Positions 40,401 to 63,403 of a stretch of DNA of 64,000 nt are shown piece by piece; the first letter of the stretch is position 1, and each line of letters opens with the position of its first letter. Origin of the DNA: Dipetalonema caudispina. Its lineage: Eukaryota > Nematoda > Chromadorea > Rhabditida > Onchocercidae. Location of the stretch: assembly GCA_013365325.1 (NCBI GenBank), contig JABVXV010000081.1, positions 62,001 to 126,000 on the forward strand. The letters run 5' to 3'. The translations under genes and the position numbers were made by a program. The notes below the pieces were generated by a model, which made no database searches, was not told the origin of the DNA, and saw only the letters and a list, made by a program, of their open reading frames with translations.

Positions 40401-43400
40401 GTTGATAATTTTCAAGGTTGTCTTTACGAATGTTTTAATTATTTATGTCATTTTTTTTTCTCCAATTTAACTGTATTAATCAGTTCATTAAAATCGAAAT
40501 TTTGGGATACGAAATTTGTTAGCAAAAGTGTAAATATGCTAATAGCAACAGCATATGATTGGATACGAACAAAAAATTAAAATTTACTTTTGCAATTTTT
40601 TTTTTTGCATCATAAAAATTGTTTAAAAAGATTGCTTCAACTAACAATTTCTGTTTTTTCCGCTTCCTCCTCCTCCAAAAAAATAAATAAATAAATAAAA
40701 TACAATTTTAAAAAATTTCAAAAACGATGGAAAACTTAGGATGTTAAAATGAAATATAACAAAAAAAAAAAAAAGCTTTCAGGATAGCACAGTTTAAACA
40801 AGCAATCTGCAAATCATTTTAATAACAAAAAAAAAAATACTTCACTTTGCCAAAGATCTGTGGAAGCAACGAAATGAAATGGAACTTATAACAAATAAAG
40901 AAAAAAAAAAGCAAATTTCAGCAAAATAAAAAAAAAAAAATATTAGTGCAAATGTTACCATACTCCTTTTAATAGTTTTTTTTTTTAATATTTGAATAAA
41001 ATTATGTCATCTTTGTAACTTTCTAATTTAGAAAAATTAATTATATGAAATTTACTATGATCTTACAACTATAACTTACACAAAAAATTATTTTCAACAA
41101 TGTTGCCTGTCTTGAACTCTATGGAATTTCAATTAGCAATTAGGTTTAAAATCAATTACGCAAACTATGAGAATAGATGTAGGACATCTTTTTCTTTTGC
41201 TATTATATAAGGATTCAAAATTATACTTATTCCAAAATAACCTAGTTATCTGAAATCTAAGATCCCGAATATATGTATATAAGAATACAATTATGTTTAA
41301 TTTATTCATAGAAAAACGACCCAAGTATTTCTTATTTTTTATGGACTTAAAAGCATCATAAACTTATTATATCGTAGTACCCATAGTTGAATGACAATTT
41401 CATTTAAGCAATCAATCAATCAATCAATTCTAAGAGATTTCAAGAAATCTTGAGTCCTCTAGTTAAAAATAAACCATTTGTTCAATTTTATCATTACTAA
41501 ATTTCGAGTGTTGGTTTTCGAAATAATTCATTTTAATATCGTAAGAATGAATGTTTCTGTTTGTTTCGTAACAAAGTTGGAAAATTTTACATTTCAACAA
41601 ATTTTATCCGCTTGAATGTATGAATGATATTCTTGTCGTATTTTCGAATAATAATGAAATTCTAATCCTTTCGAACAATGATAACAATAATGCCGGAAGC
41701 AAAAGGAAACAGTAATGGGAAATCCGTTTTTAGTAAATGATAAACATAAGGATGACAAAAATATTTATCATACTATTATTATTGTTACAGCTGTAGTATT
41801 TTAAACTTACTACAAAAATTTTCGAAATTTTCAGCTGGAATCGGTCCTCCAATCCCGGCAGTTATCCTAAAGAAGAAACGTAGAAAAAGGCATCGACGTC
41901 TAAAAGCTCATTTGTCTAGTGCTATTGAGGTAATTTCCATCCATCTTGCAAAAAAAAAAAAGGGGAAACGCTGGAATATTCGGTTTTTGATTCATTTAAA
42001 TCGATTAAATACTAATTCTTATTAAACTGATTGTTTTATGTAATCCACTTATGTTAATTTCGAATTTTCCTTTAATTAAATGGTTTGATCTTTCATCGAT
42101 AAAACTGCTTTGAGAGCTTTAAATCCATTGCAGTAAATAAATGAGTGGTAAAGGTGATAAACAAACTTTTTTGGCATCAATTACTACATTTCCTTGACGT
42201 AATTTAAAATTCAAAAAAAGGAAAAATTCTATGAAATTGTTTCAGTTAAATCTCAATTTTTTTTTCACTAAATCTCAAAAATTTCCAATATTTTTCAATC
42301 TCATTCATAGCTGTAATGAATTTTTACAAAACTACAGAAAGTAAATGGTGGTAGTTTCTGCAGTGGCTTGGAAGTATCCGGTGAATCAACCCAAGCACAA
42401 CTTCAAGCAACATCTTCTGAACCAAATTTGAACAAGGTCATTTTATTTTCCTTCTGATTTCATCAAAATATCTATTCTGATATGCAAAACAAAATTTGCT
42501 TAATATTAGGCCTAACCAGAAACACATCGGATATGTTCGTATCTTTTTGTAGACCGTTTGAAATGATTGATGTTCAAATTATTTCGGTCAATTCATCCAT
42601 TGGTAAGGCTGTTGACCATTTAGATTGCTTGAGATTCATTATATAATATACAAGACTGTTCGTTCGAAGAATGCTTCAACATATTTTTACATTTGGTTCA
42701 TTTGGCATCGGAATGAAAGATCCGTGTTAAATTTCCTGGAGATTTTAATCAGTTATTGCATAAAACTGAATAAAGTAAACAATTGTTGAATTTATTCCAA
42801 TATTTAGAGTTCAAATAAATACAAATTTCATGAAATTAAAATGGAATATTGTAGAATTCATTATCAGAACAACCTTCAACCGACGATGCATCAAATAGTG
42901 AGGCGCATCCACTTGGTGGCTCATGTCCGGATTTATCAAATTCACAACTTTTGCTATGGGATAATTATCTCGTAAGTTGTGTTCAATTGATAAAATTTTT
43001 CGGCAAAACTTTTTAACATAGTTCGGTGAACTTCTAATAATGAATGTATCATTGATAATAGTCGAAAAATCAGAAACTTGTAAATATTTGGCTTGAATAT
43101 GTTTAATTTCTCCTCCTTCTCATTCAAACTTTTTCATCCTTTTTGATTCAATTTCTTTGTCTTCCAAACAATTAATAGCAAAATATAATGGACATTCAAC
43201 AATTTGCATCTACTTGCAAAGATTTCCGTATATACTAAAAAAAATTTAAAAAAAAAGAGTTTCTTATAATGCAAAATTTTCAAAATTCATTTATAGTTTG
43301 ATACCATTATGAATGAAACAAACAGTATGATGGATGAAGAAAATTCAAATAAACTAACAATTGATCCAATGCAACGAGCTGGTTAGTTTATTTTCTTTCT

Positions 43401-45107
43401 CTTTCCCTTTCACCCAGTTGTTAAATTAAATTTTCCCACGAATTTATATGCTTAATTTTGGAAATTAGATTTGGAAAAGAAATGTTTAGGATTTAACGAT
43501 CGGTTTGGAGCATTAAATTTAATGTTTTCAATTTCTTGAATAATTTGGATATATATTTTGTGAAGTCTAAAATTTGGACATGTAACATCCGCATAATTAA
43601 TTTGCTCAAAATAATTATGATAATAGAGTAATAATAATAATCGAAGATACCATATTATGGTAGTTATTTATTTCAGAATATGAGGTAGCATCACGTCCGG
43701 TCCTTGCCGCAATGGATTCTGCTTTGCATGCAGATGGCATTTATTCCAAAAAAGTTCGACAATTAGATCGCCTCTTACAAGGTTAAACACATTTGTTTGA
43801 TTAGCACTTTCCTAACAAGACTTAATTCTTCATATTCAAGTTAAGAATTCAGGTGACGATGTTGCTTCCTATTTTAAGTCAGGATAGTACCGTTCGAATT
43901 TAATTCACTGTGTTAAAGATTACTTTTGTATTTGGAAAAAAGTAGCTATTTATGGATAAATTGAACATTTGTTTTTGTGAATTTTGTTTAGATTTTTCAA
44001 AATATTGCCAAGTTGGAATATGATTTCTGCAATATTCCTGCCATTAAGGCTTTCTAGAGATAACTGAAAAAGAAGGCGAGAAAACGACGATTCCATCTTG
44101 TACCTACCATACGTTCGACTTTAACTATTCATTTTCTTTTTCAAATATTTCATCGAAATTTGAAGGAGGTGGCAGTAACACCGAGGATTCATTATCTGAG
44201 GATGGTCTTGTTGAACGTTTACGTGATGGATTTGAGAATCAATTTCTCGATTCTCCTGCATCAACAACCAGAAGTTTGAAGGCCGAATTTGAAGAGCTTT
44301 CGTTTAGACCAACAATTTCGGTAAAAAATTAATCAAATTAAATGAAATTTTTCCAGAAATCAATATTAATATTGATGATAAATAAATTTGAATGATTAAC
44401 TAAATTACTCAATCAATTACTTGTCAAAATAGCAATTATAAATAACCATAATAAATACCATATTTTAGCAATACGGTTATCCACAAGCAGATTTTTCCTG
44501 CCTTCAAATAGCAACATTCAATCCGCAATATAATACTACTACATCATCAATCCTAAAATCTAAAAAGGTAATTATTGTCTGATTCATTTCAAGATTTTTT
44601 TTTCTTTTTCAACATTTCAATAAGAAAAAAATAACATATCAACGATGTGCATTTTGTAACAATTTTATTATCGATAAAAAAAATTGGTGAATCATCAAAA
44701 TAGTTAGCAATCATTTGTAGATTGATCGTCGTATCGAAGAGGATTACTTCGAAGGAGGACATATACGCTTAAACGCATTTAATGACGGTGACGTAAGTAC
44801 TCCTTCCCTCTCTTCTTTTATCAGATTATTTGGAGAAAATTTTCTTATAAACAGAGTAATACTCAGGAAATATTTGTGCAACAAAAGTTATAATAATTAA
44901 TTTTCTTTTTATGTTTATCTAATTTTAGAGTTTCAAAGATTTTGGATTTGAAAAAAAAAGTGAAATAATTTTCAGGATTTAGCTTTATCTGATTCTGAGC
45001 TACCACAGTTATCTCGTTTCCAACAATTGCAGTGGGCAATACAACAAAATACGAAATATTACACTAACCTGGCAACACCCAGAAATATGTGTTGCAGTAT
45101 TATGTAA
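37496..45107 (+). CDS. unrecognised 562-aa protein with PAM2-like motif, 12 exons
   Basis: No family was recognised with confidence. Exons: 37496-37670, 39299-39544, 39826-40026, 41835-41929, 42338-42436, 42855-42971, 43297-43381, 43677-43781, 44058-44320, 44469-44567, 44721-44792, 44976-45107; all phases agree, ending at TAA 45105. Visible features: EWLKAPEFIPRS at residues 59-70, whose APEFIP core resembles the PAM2 motif that binds the MLLE domain of poly(A)-binding protein; a seven-proline run at 162-168; a basic patch (KKKRRKRHRR, about 220-229); Ser/Asn-rich middle; acidic segments (TEDSLSEDG, EEDYFEGG). Mostly low-complexity and probably disordered, so an RNA- or translation-related scaffold is plausible but inferred. 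The third intron has a GC donor (T|GCAAGT). A TTTGCAG acceptor at 37380-37386 without a coding exon upstream suggests trans-splicing. AATAAA at 45131 is a likely poly(A) signal. Confidence 0.72.
41409..41428. repeat. (CAAT)5 tandem repeat
   Basis: Five perfect CAAT units in an intron of the 562-aa gene. CCAAT itself is not present, so this is not read as an NF-Y site cluster. Confidence 0.85.
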
Positions 45108-45130
45108 AATATTAACAGTATTGTTACATC

Positions 45131-45136
45131 AATAAA
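45131..45136 (+). terminator. poly(A) signal AATAAA
   Basis: Canonical AATAAA hexamer 24 bases after the stop codon of the 562-aa gene, in an A/T-rich context. The very short implied 3' untranslated region is usual for nematodes. Confidence 0.6.
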
Positions 45137-46090
45137 AATATGATTCTATTCTAATATGAAATTAAAATACATAATACATAAAAAATACGAAACAGTGAGG
45201 GATTATTAAATTCTGATTTGTGAATTTAAATACTTAGTTATTTCATGATGCCAACCATTACTGATTTTGCGGATTATTGGTACAGAAAGTTATAGGTGTT
45301 GTAGGTTGCTTTTTTTTTTTTTTGAGATTATTAAATTTTCCGGCATTGTTGTAATTTGTGTGCAAAGCTGCAAATACTAGGTATGAAAATTTTCGAGGAT
45401 ATTTACTGTTATTTGTTATGTGCATGAAAAGATTCTAATCATCATTTTATACTTAAAATTTCAATTGATAAATTAAGACTTTTACTTTATTAAAACTTTT
45501 GTGATACTATGCAGTATATGTAATTGATTCTCTTATCAAACGACTGATCTGCTCAATCATTAATTCATCTACACCTAAAAAAGTCGAAAAAATGCAACAA
45601 TATGGTACAAGTAAAGAAGCATGAAATTTCCTTCAGTTATAATTTTTCAAAAAACCAAGACATATTTCTATCTGCTTTTCTTCCTATAATTAATAACTTC
45701 ATTTTCCAGGGAGTTTAGCACACTTACATCCAGATGAGGAAGAAAATTGAACTAAATGATTAGGGAAAAAAAAGAGCACCTCAAGTGTTACAATGCCGCA
45801 TCTTCGTGAAATATCTGCTGTAATGATAGTATATCTAATTTAAGCCTTTCAATTTGGAATTTTGTTCAAAAGTGGAGATTTCTAAAATCCATTACGTTTT
45901 GCATGAAGAATCATCACATCCTGATCCAAAACCACGTAATGCTTTCACTGTTTTTGATTCATTTGCTAAATTGAATTGAACTACACTTTATCTAAATTTG
46001 CTATTAATATTAATTTCATCAATTAACGGAAATGCAACTATTTTCCCGACGATTCTGCGTTAATTATTATAAAATCCTGTAATTTTTTTC

Positions 46091-46115
46091 TTTTTTTTTT
46101 TTTTTTTTTTTTTTT
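46091..46115. repeat. poly(T), 25 bases
   Basis: Uninterrupted T run in intergenic DNA. Confidence 0.9.
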
Positions 46116-46564
46116 GTTAAACTGGGAAATTTTAGATATTTAGAAAATCAACCATGAGAGTATTGAAGTGGAAGTAATACTAGTTGGATTGGGTATTTGT
46201 GGCTTCTCCGAGTGATTACGGTTAGTAGAAAAATAAGTAGTGATTAGTAAGACGGCCGAGATGTGCAGTAGAAGGCAACCGAATTCCAGTACAAAAATCT
46301 GATAAGATTTACTTCAAAAAAAGTTTTCTCCAGTGAAAATTTGAATGAAAATCCACTCAAGAAAATTCATTCCAAAAAAGAACTTGCGAAAGATTTATAA
46401 CTATCTGCACATCCAACAATGTACTAAGTCATTCATGACCATATGTTTCACACGTATCGTACGTAGCTCCTTGGGAAAAAATCCACTTTGCTAGACGTCA
46501 TTCACGTAATGAACAAAAAGTAGTCACTAGTTCTCGCTCTAAAATTAATCCAAATACAACCACA

Positions 46565-46572
46565 TGACGTCA
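46565..46572. promoter_or_regulatory. CRE-like palindrome TGACGTCA
   Basis: A perfect octamer TGACGTCA, the known CREB/ATF site, with another GACGTCA-type sequence about 75 bases upstream (GACGTCATTCACGTAA near 46494). Both lie in the GC-richer stretch about 1.6 kb before the first coding exon of the KAT6-like gene. Function is inferred from sequence only. Confidence 0.35.
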
Positions 46573-48097
46573 CTAACCTATGTCGCATAACTGGCAGCAA
46601 CGATCTATGCGGGTTAAAGCGCCGCTCGTGTTAGGACCCACTTGCTCATATAACTTTTCAGCTGCAAAATTTCGTGAACTTCTTGTTGAGAGCCGCAATA
46701 AGCGAGTGAGGAAAGGGTTAATTTCAGATTGGTGGCCTAGTTTAACGGGCCGTGACCTGAATTGCGGGTTCTGATTCCGGTTTGTGGGTTGGTAATGGGG
46801 GTTTGTTGCTTATCGGATTGTTTTAATTCGTTAATTGTGGTATGGATTGGTGAAGTTGTGGCCTGAAATGAGAGATTGTGGGTCATAGCGATTGGCTTAA
46901 TGTGTTTTGTAATAGCGAGTTGTGATCTGATTCAGCAGAGTGTTGTTGAGATGAACAGCTTATAATCTGATTGACAGGATTATTTGGACTTATGTAAGTC
47001 AATAGATTGTAACTTGTAGTAGCAGATTGTGGTCATGGACGTGATGGTTGGAGTTTCTTGTTCATATATGTACTTCATGTCTTTGCTTTACGATAGCGAC
47101 TGATTTAATATTCTTTTTACCATCTGGTTATCCTATTGTTCTTAGATTGAATATTGGCTTGATTATCTTCATCGTGTATGTGTGTATGTCTGTTGCATAT
47201 TAACAATGGTTGTGTGGAATGGATGATGACGTGTCTATTAGACTTTGTCGGATTTAAGTATCTCATGTATGCAGAGGTCATAGGATCATCTAGCAAATGT
47301 TAGTATGCAAACAAAAACAATTAGAAGAAAATTGCTCCTTCCCATTAATTAGTTTTTGACTTCGTCCAACAATAACTTAGTGGTGATTTGTGCGTTAAAT
47401 ATAGTCAGTGCATGATGGCATGCGCGAAATAATGAAAAATGTGTATGTTACATCAAGATTGCCGTTTGCTGTACTCTTCAGAACGAGGCTTATTTCATCG
47501 CCTCAGTTGCAGTCCTTCGAAAGAGACTAACTGCAGTCACTCTTCATTTCAATCTAAATACTAGCGAAGTTATCAGTAATTTAGATAGTCTTATCTATTC
47601 CATTGATACCCGTCCAACTTATGAGTACCGCACAGTTTTTCCATCACATTTATACCGCGATGAGATAAATCAAATATTGAAAAAAGAAATCATTTTCCAT
47701 CGTTTTTGAAAGATGTTTATTGAATTATGTATTCATTATTGAAACATAGAACTTAATTATTAAAACATAGAACTGCACTGTGGTTGGTTCCGGAATTTTC
47801 ATTATTTAGAATCAACATGTAGTTTCATTGCAACACAGTTACATGCCAAATATAATGTTGAGTCAGTTTTCCGAATGTCGTTCACAGAAAATAATGAAGA
47901 TTCCGGAACCATTGCAGCCATTGCGTCTAATATTTCAAAATCTTTCACTATAACATGTTTCTAACTTATTTTTTTTCTTCCACTGCGATGGGAAATTACT
48001 GTATGATTCCCACTGTGACATTGTGTTTAGTTCCTGCTGATTGAGTTGGTGTTTTTCGATTTCGAATTTAACAAAAAGTTTTTTTTTTTTTTTTTTC

Positions 48098-48099
48098 AG
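48098..48099 (+). other. probable trans-splice or 5' leader acceptor of KAT6-like gene
   Basis: A T run followed by CAG gives a very strong acceptor 72 bases before the ATG at 48171, with no matching coding exon upstream. It would receive either a spliced leader or a distant noncoding first exon. Confidence 0.5.
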
Positions 48100-48170
48100 G
48101 AAGAATATTTTTGTACTATAAGGGGAATTGTCAACCTTTCATCTAGTTGGACTGTAGCTGCCATCGTGTA

Positions 48171-58864
<10,694 letters not shown>

Positions 58865-59549
58865 CTTTTTCTGGATTACATAGTTTATCTTCGTTTTTTT
58901 TAAATAAGTCTGTTAGAAAATTTTTTCCTGACTTCTTAATGAATTGTGGGTATTGTATTTAAATACTTAATTTATATCCAGTGAGCAGCATCTATGATTT
59001 GTCACTTGATATTCTTGAGCATTCAAAATATATCTTGCCTGATATACATATACATAGTTTCTGCACACATTTTTCTTTATGGTGAACAAATTTATTTTCC
59101 TGGGTAGATAGATTGTTATGCGGTAGCGAATTCATTCCCGACAATTAAATTCACTTAATTTTTTTTTTCCCCACGATAAAAAATCAGGAAACAAATTTTC
59201 CCTCCTCATTTGACGATAGTTGATATCTCTTTGTTGCTATTATTGTTCGTCCGGGTAACCTGGCTTTAATATTGCTTTCCTTTCTGTCCTAGAAAAGAAA
59301 AAAACTTAACAGGAAGTCGATCCTAACAGGTTTTCTCGATCTACTGCTTTGTATCACCGTCTGATCTCGTACTTCATTTCATTTCATCCAAACGTTAATT
59401 TAGTGAAAAGGAAATTAATAATACATTATATCATTCTGTTCAAGTTCGAAATTAAATTCCATCAATGGAAATGTTGGTTATGAACTTTAGCACTTTATTT
59501 GCTTTACAAGGAAAGTACACGGGCACCTTCTTTCTTTCTCTTTCTCTTC

Positions 59550-60050
59550 GATCTATATATTAAATAAGCTCTACTTTTGCTGTTGTCCTTTTTCCACTTA
59601 TGGAATTTTTTGTAAGGAAACTGAAATTTGTTCTTTTTCGACTTAGTTTTTCCTTCGAACAATTTTTCCTTTTCAAATAATCTTGTAATTTCAAGTAGTT
59701 TTGGTTTTCCTTTTCTTTGCTCTTTTTTCAGATGACTTTTTTCAAATTACCGCATCGAAAAACTTATGTTTGATTCCAACTCTATCCGTGGGTTTGAATC
59801 TTGCATACAAATTTAGCTGATGGAAGCTCTGCCTATGAACTCCAGTGTTTCAAACTGTTTAGCAAAAAAAGTCACCGAGCAACTCCTATCTCTCTTCCTC
59901 AGATCTTTATATTAAATGAGCTCTGTCGTTATTATTCTTTTTTTCCATTTACGGAAACTTTTTGGAGGAAAATTGGGATTTGTTTTCCTGATTTTTTTTT
60001 TATAATTAATTTCCCTTTTTTAAATAATCTTTCTATTATTTGTAATCTTT
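59550..60050. repeat. diverged duplication, two copies ~350 bp apart
   Basis: Copies begin at about 59550 and 59902. Both contain, in order, GATCT-TATATTAAAT-AGCTCT, a TTTCCA-TTA-GGAA stretch, a GGAAA-TG-ATTTGTT stretch, then TTTTAAATAATCTT or its variant. Substitutions and T-run length changes are frequent, so the duplication is old. Noncoding. Confidence 0.65.
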
Positions 60051-62210
60051 ATTTCTATCTTTTTTTTTCGACCTTCCAGTTTTAGCTTGTTTCTCTTGAA
60101 ATGATTTTATTTAGCATTGCATCATATAATCTGTATTTTGTTTCCAGTTCCTATCATTTAGTTGCATTATGCATACAAAGATGCATTATAAATGTAATAG
60201 TGATCAACTGTTGTTTTATACCTTTCCTATATACCCAGATTTTGATAATTCGGTAACTTTGAAGTGAAGCGCAATATATACATGAAGGAAGTTTTACGGT
60301 AAATGGAAAAATTACTGGTAGTATAATGGATACAGCTGACGTTTAAATGATAAAACAGATCGTTGTAAAAACTTTTCTCATGAATTTGGAAGATGACGCA
60401 GTTATTATATGCTGAACAAATCAATTGGTTTAATCATCGGTTGCTTCTCAAATCACATTTGTGCTCTATAAATGGAATGAACAGAGTCCCATTAGCTTTA
60501 ACTTGATAAAACCGGTTGAAATTAGGCAAAAAAAGAGTGGAAAAACTCATCATCATTCTTTTGAAATGGTTATTATGATATAGCTATGGCTTGGTGGTCA
60601 TTGGTCACTGAAACTTATCTTGTGCAGTGGGGAGGTTTTTTATGCTTTATATCGAAACATAAACTAACGAAAAGACATGTAAATCCTTGGGTTATTTAAG
60701 TGAATTATTTGAATTTAAAAGGTCAAGTTGAATTTTTGAAATCATAGATATTATTTGTTGACGATGAGGGTAAGTTGTAGTTGCTTAATTAAAGATGTCG
60801 TAAAATATGATTGCTTGAATACTCTTTTTAATGAATCTGTTATTAAGATAAAGTGAAAAAGGTTGCAGCTATTTGCCTAATGGTTGTTGGGCTAATAAGT
60901 TATCAATGAATAAATGTATATGTAAATTTTCTTGATCTCATTTGTTTCATTTGCTTAATTTTTATTGTCTTTAAAACTGTTCGATTATAATTTTCTCAAA
61001 GTTTATCATTAATAAAACCATTATCCAGAGCTAAAAAATCTTTGCTATATGCACTTTTTTTTTTTGCACTTAAACATTTTTAAAATTGCTCACTACTTAG
61101 TATAAGTGGAAGAATTATCCAGAATTCCCAACGGAATATCAAATAACGTAAATATATAATGTTATGGAATAGCAAAAATAGGTATGAAAATTCAAGAAAT
61201 TCAAAAATTTAAACGATTCGATCCAGAAAGTAACATGTACATTTCATAGTACTGAAAGTTTTCTTAAATTTAAATTTAATTATTCGTTCAAACTTCAATG
61301 TTTGTTTTTTTTTTTTTGGTTTTTAAAATATCACCCAATTTATGGTTGATATTAGTCAAAATATTCCTGCTATGAATGTTAAAAATTATGAATCATGGAA
61401 ATTTAATTTAACGGTGTAAAAAATCGCCCTAAATTATGTTCATTCAAATTTCGATTTTAACTTTTTCTATTTTCCTTGCTAACATTACTGTCAAATCAGT
61501 TCAAATAGAAAGATAATAAAGTTCGATTAGATAGATAAATAGATAGATAAGACATTTATCGTTTTCATTCGAACAATTTCATTGGAAAATGCTATCTTTA
61601 TCTTACTGAAAATACCGTACTTTGAGGATTTTTTAATTTTACATTTTTTTCTTTATAAAGCTTATATTATTAATACAAAGAAAATATGATCGTTTCAATA
61701 ATTACATAAAATGTTTCAATTTTGATATATTTGGATTTGAAATTGATAGTTTTGGACAAAATGTTGTTATAAGGTAATTTATGCATAATGACAATTTTAA
61801 TTGTTCCAATTACTTCCTCCAATTCCTTTCTTGCCTTTTTTTCCTACTATTTTCTTCTCTTCTGTTTCATTTGAACATTCTTATCAAACAGCAATAATTT
61901 CGAAATCTTGAAATTCCTTCGTCAAACATTTTAAAGGATGTTTCGAAATTTTCAAATTCAAAATTCCGCAAATCTGGCATGAATAAATCTGTGAAACATT
62001 GCAACATCCAAATATTGTCTTCATTGACTGGAATTAAAAACTTTTAAAATAATTTGAGAAAACGGGAGAGAAGCATAAGATTGTAATCATAACAACGTAA
62101 TCGTCATTTATAAATATAGCACTAATTCCATGTATCAGTATGCATTTTCCTAAACTTTTCGTTAGGATTTTATAAACCAATTTCTTCAGAATTTTCAAAC
62201 TGAATCAAAT

Positions 62211-62232
62211 TAAAGAAATTAAAGAAATTAAA
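62211..62232. repeat. short tandem repeat AAATTAAAG
   Basis: About 2.5 copies of the nonamer. Simple intergenic repeat. Confidence 0.7.
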
Positions 62233-62467
62233 AGAAGCAAAAACTTAATCGATAGGTTTGTATTTATGAATTACTATTATTTATCATTCCCTTCCTCGAA
62301 AATTTCCAAGTCAACTGAATTAAATTTAAACAAATTTGTTCGATTTGCATGATATATAGCTCTGTTCCAGTTTATGAATAGGCTCTAATGATGTGTGTTA
62401 TTTAAGATTTTGTAGAAATTGACTTAGCATGATTTGCACTTCGTCCAAAAGAAAAAGAAAAAAAAAA

Positions 62468-62640
62468 ATTTAATCTGAATGATTCAATTGATGATGTCAG
62501 GAAAAGCAGTAGTTCAACAATATGGAAATTTTATCATCCGAAATTTTGTTATATTTCTTCCCATAAGTCTTCAAACACATCATGAAAATACTGTCAAAAA
62601 TTAAATCAGAATAATTCAATTAATAATGCTCAGAAACACT
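62468..62640. repeat. weak diverged direct repeat, ~130 bp spacing
   Basis: Segments starting at about 62468 and 62602 share TTAATC-GAAT-ATTCAATT-AT-ATG and CAG-AA--A---AC phrases. Probably an old local duplication in intergenic DNA. Confidence 0.4.
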
Positions 62641-63370
62641 ACTTAACACAAAATCTTTAAAATATATCATGAAGATATTCCTTTGTGTCATTCTTTATTA
62701 CAGAATTTTTAATGAATGAGATACAACAATCGACCATTCATCGTTTCCATCGTAAAACAAATACAGAAACATATTCTTCCTGATTTAGGTACGATGTTTA
62801 CCATAAATATGAAGTCAGTAAATAACTGGACAGATTACTGGGATATTTGATGGTTAATTTCAAGAAAATTAAAAAAGTTTACATAAGAATTGAAATTTAT
62901 AAAAAGTCATAAAAAATTATCATTCCAATTTCGGTGGGGAATGAAATTTCAAATATTCCATTGTATTCTTGATAGTTGTTTATTTCAACAAGCAAATGGG
63001 ACAAGAGAGAAAGGGAAAGGACAAAGAGATAATGAGAGGTAAATTTTAAAGTATTGCCATCGTTCATTTTTCAAATTTAACATTTTATTTAAAAATTTTA
63101 AACAAATAAATGTAATCGTTTTTAAATGCTTTCGACATCAATGCAATTTCATAATTCGAAATTTCATCCCACTTTACATTATTGAAAAATGTGAGAGAGA
63201 AAAACAGAAAAACCCTTCCACTCTCATGGATGAAGAGAAAAGTGGGAAGGAAAGAGAAGGCAGAACATGATGTCTTTTTCGGTAAATTACGTTGCTAATG
63301 AAAGATCAAAGATTAACTAACAAATAATCAGGTTTTCGAAATTTCGTAAACTATCGATTTGCCATCTTTT

Positions 63371-63372
<2 letters not shown>

Positions 63373-63400
<28 letters not shown>
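63373..63400. repeat. poly(T), 28 bases
   Basis: Uninterrupted T run in intergenic DNA. Confidence 0.9.

Positions 63401-63403
<3 letters not shown>

Larger units (their letters stand above)
45137..48099. other. intergenic upstream of the KAT6-like gene, no gene seen
   Basis: AT-rich until about 46.1 kb, including a 25-base T run at 46091-46115, then a distinctly less AT-rich stretch from about 46.4 to 47.1 kb. The 46580-46774 open frame has no family resemblance and no good splice partners. The 46.75-47.05 kb segment is G+T-rich on the plus strand with recurring TTGTGG/GATTGTGG words. Probably the promoter and upstream noncoding exon region of the acetyltransferase. Confidence 0.5.

Noticed and set aside
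46580..46774. A 64-codon open frame in a GC-richer patch.
   Set aside because: No family resemblance, no good splice sites around it; more likely promoter or 5' noncoding sequence.
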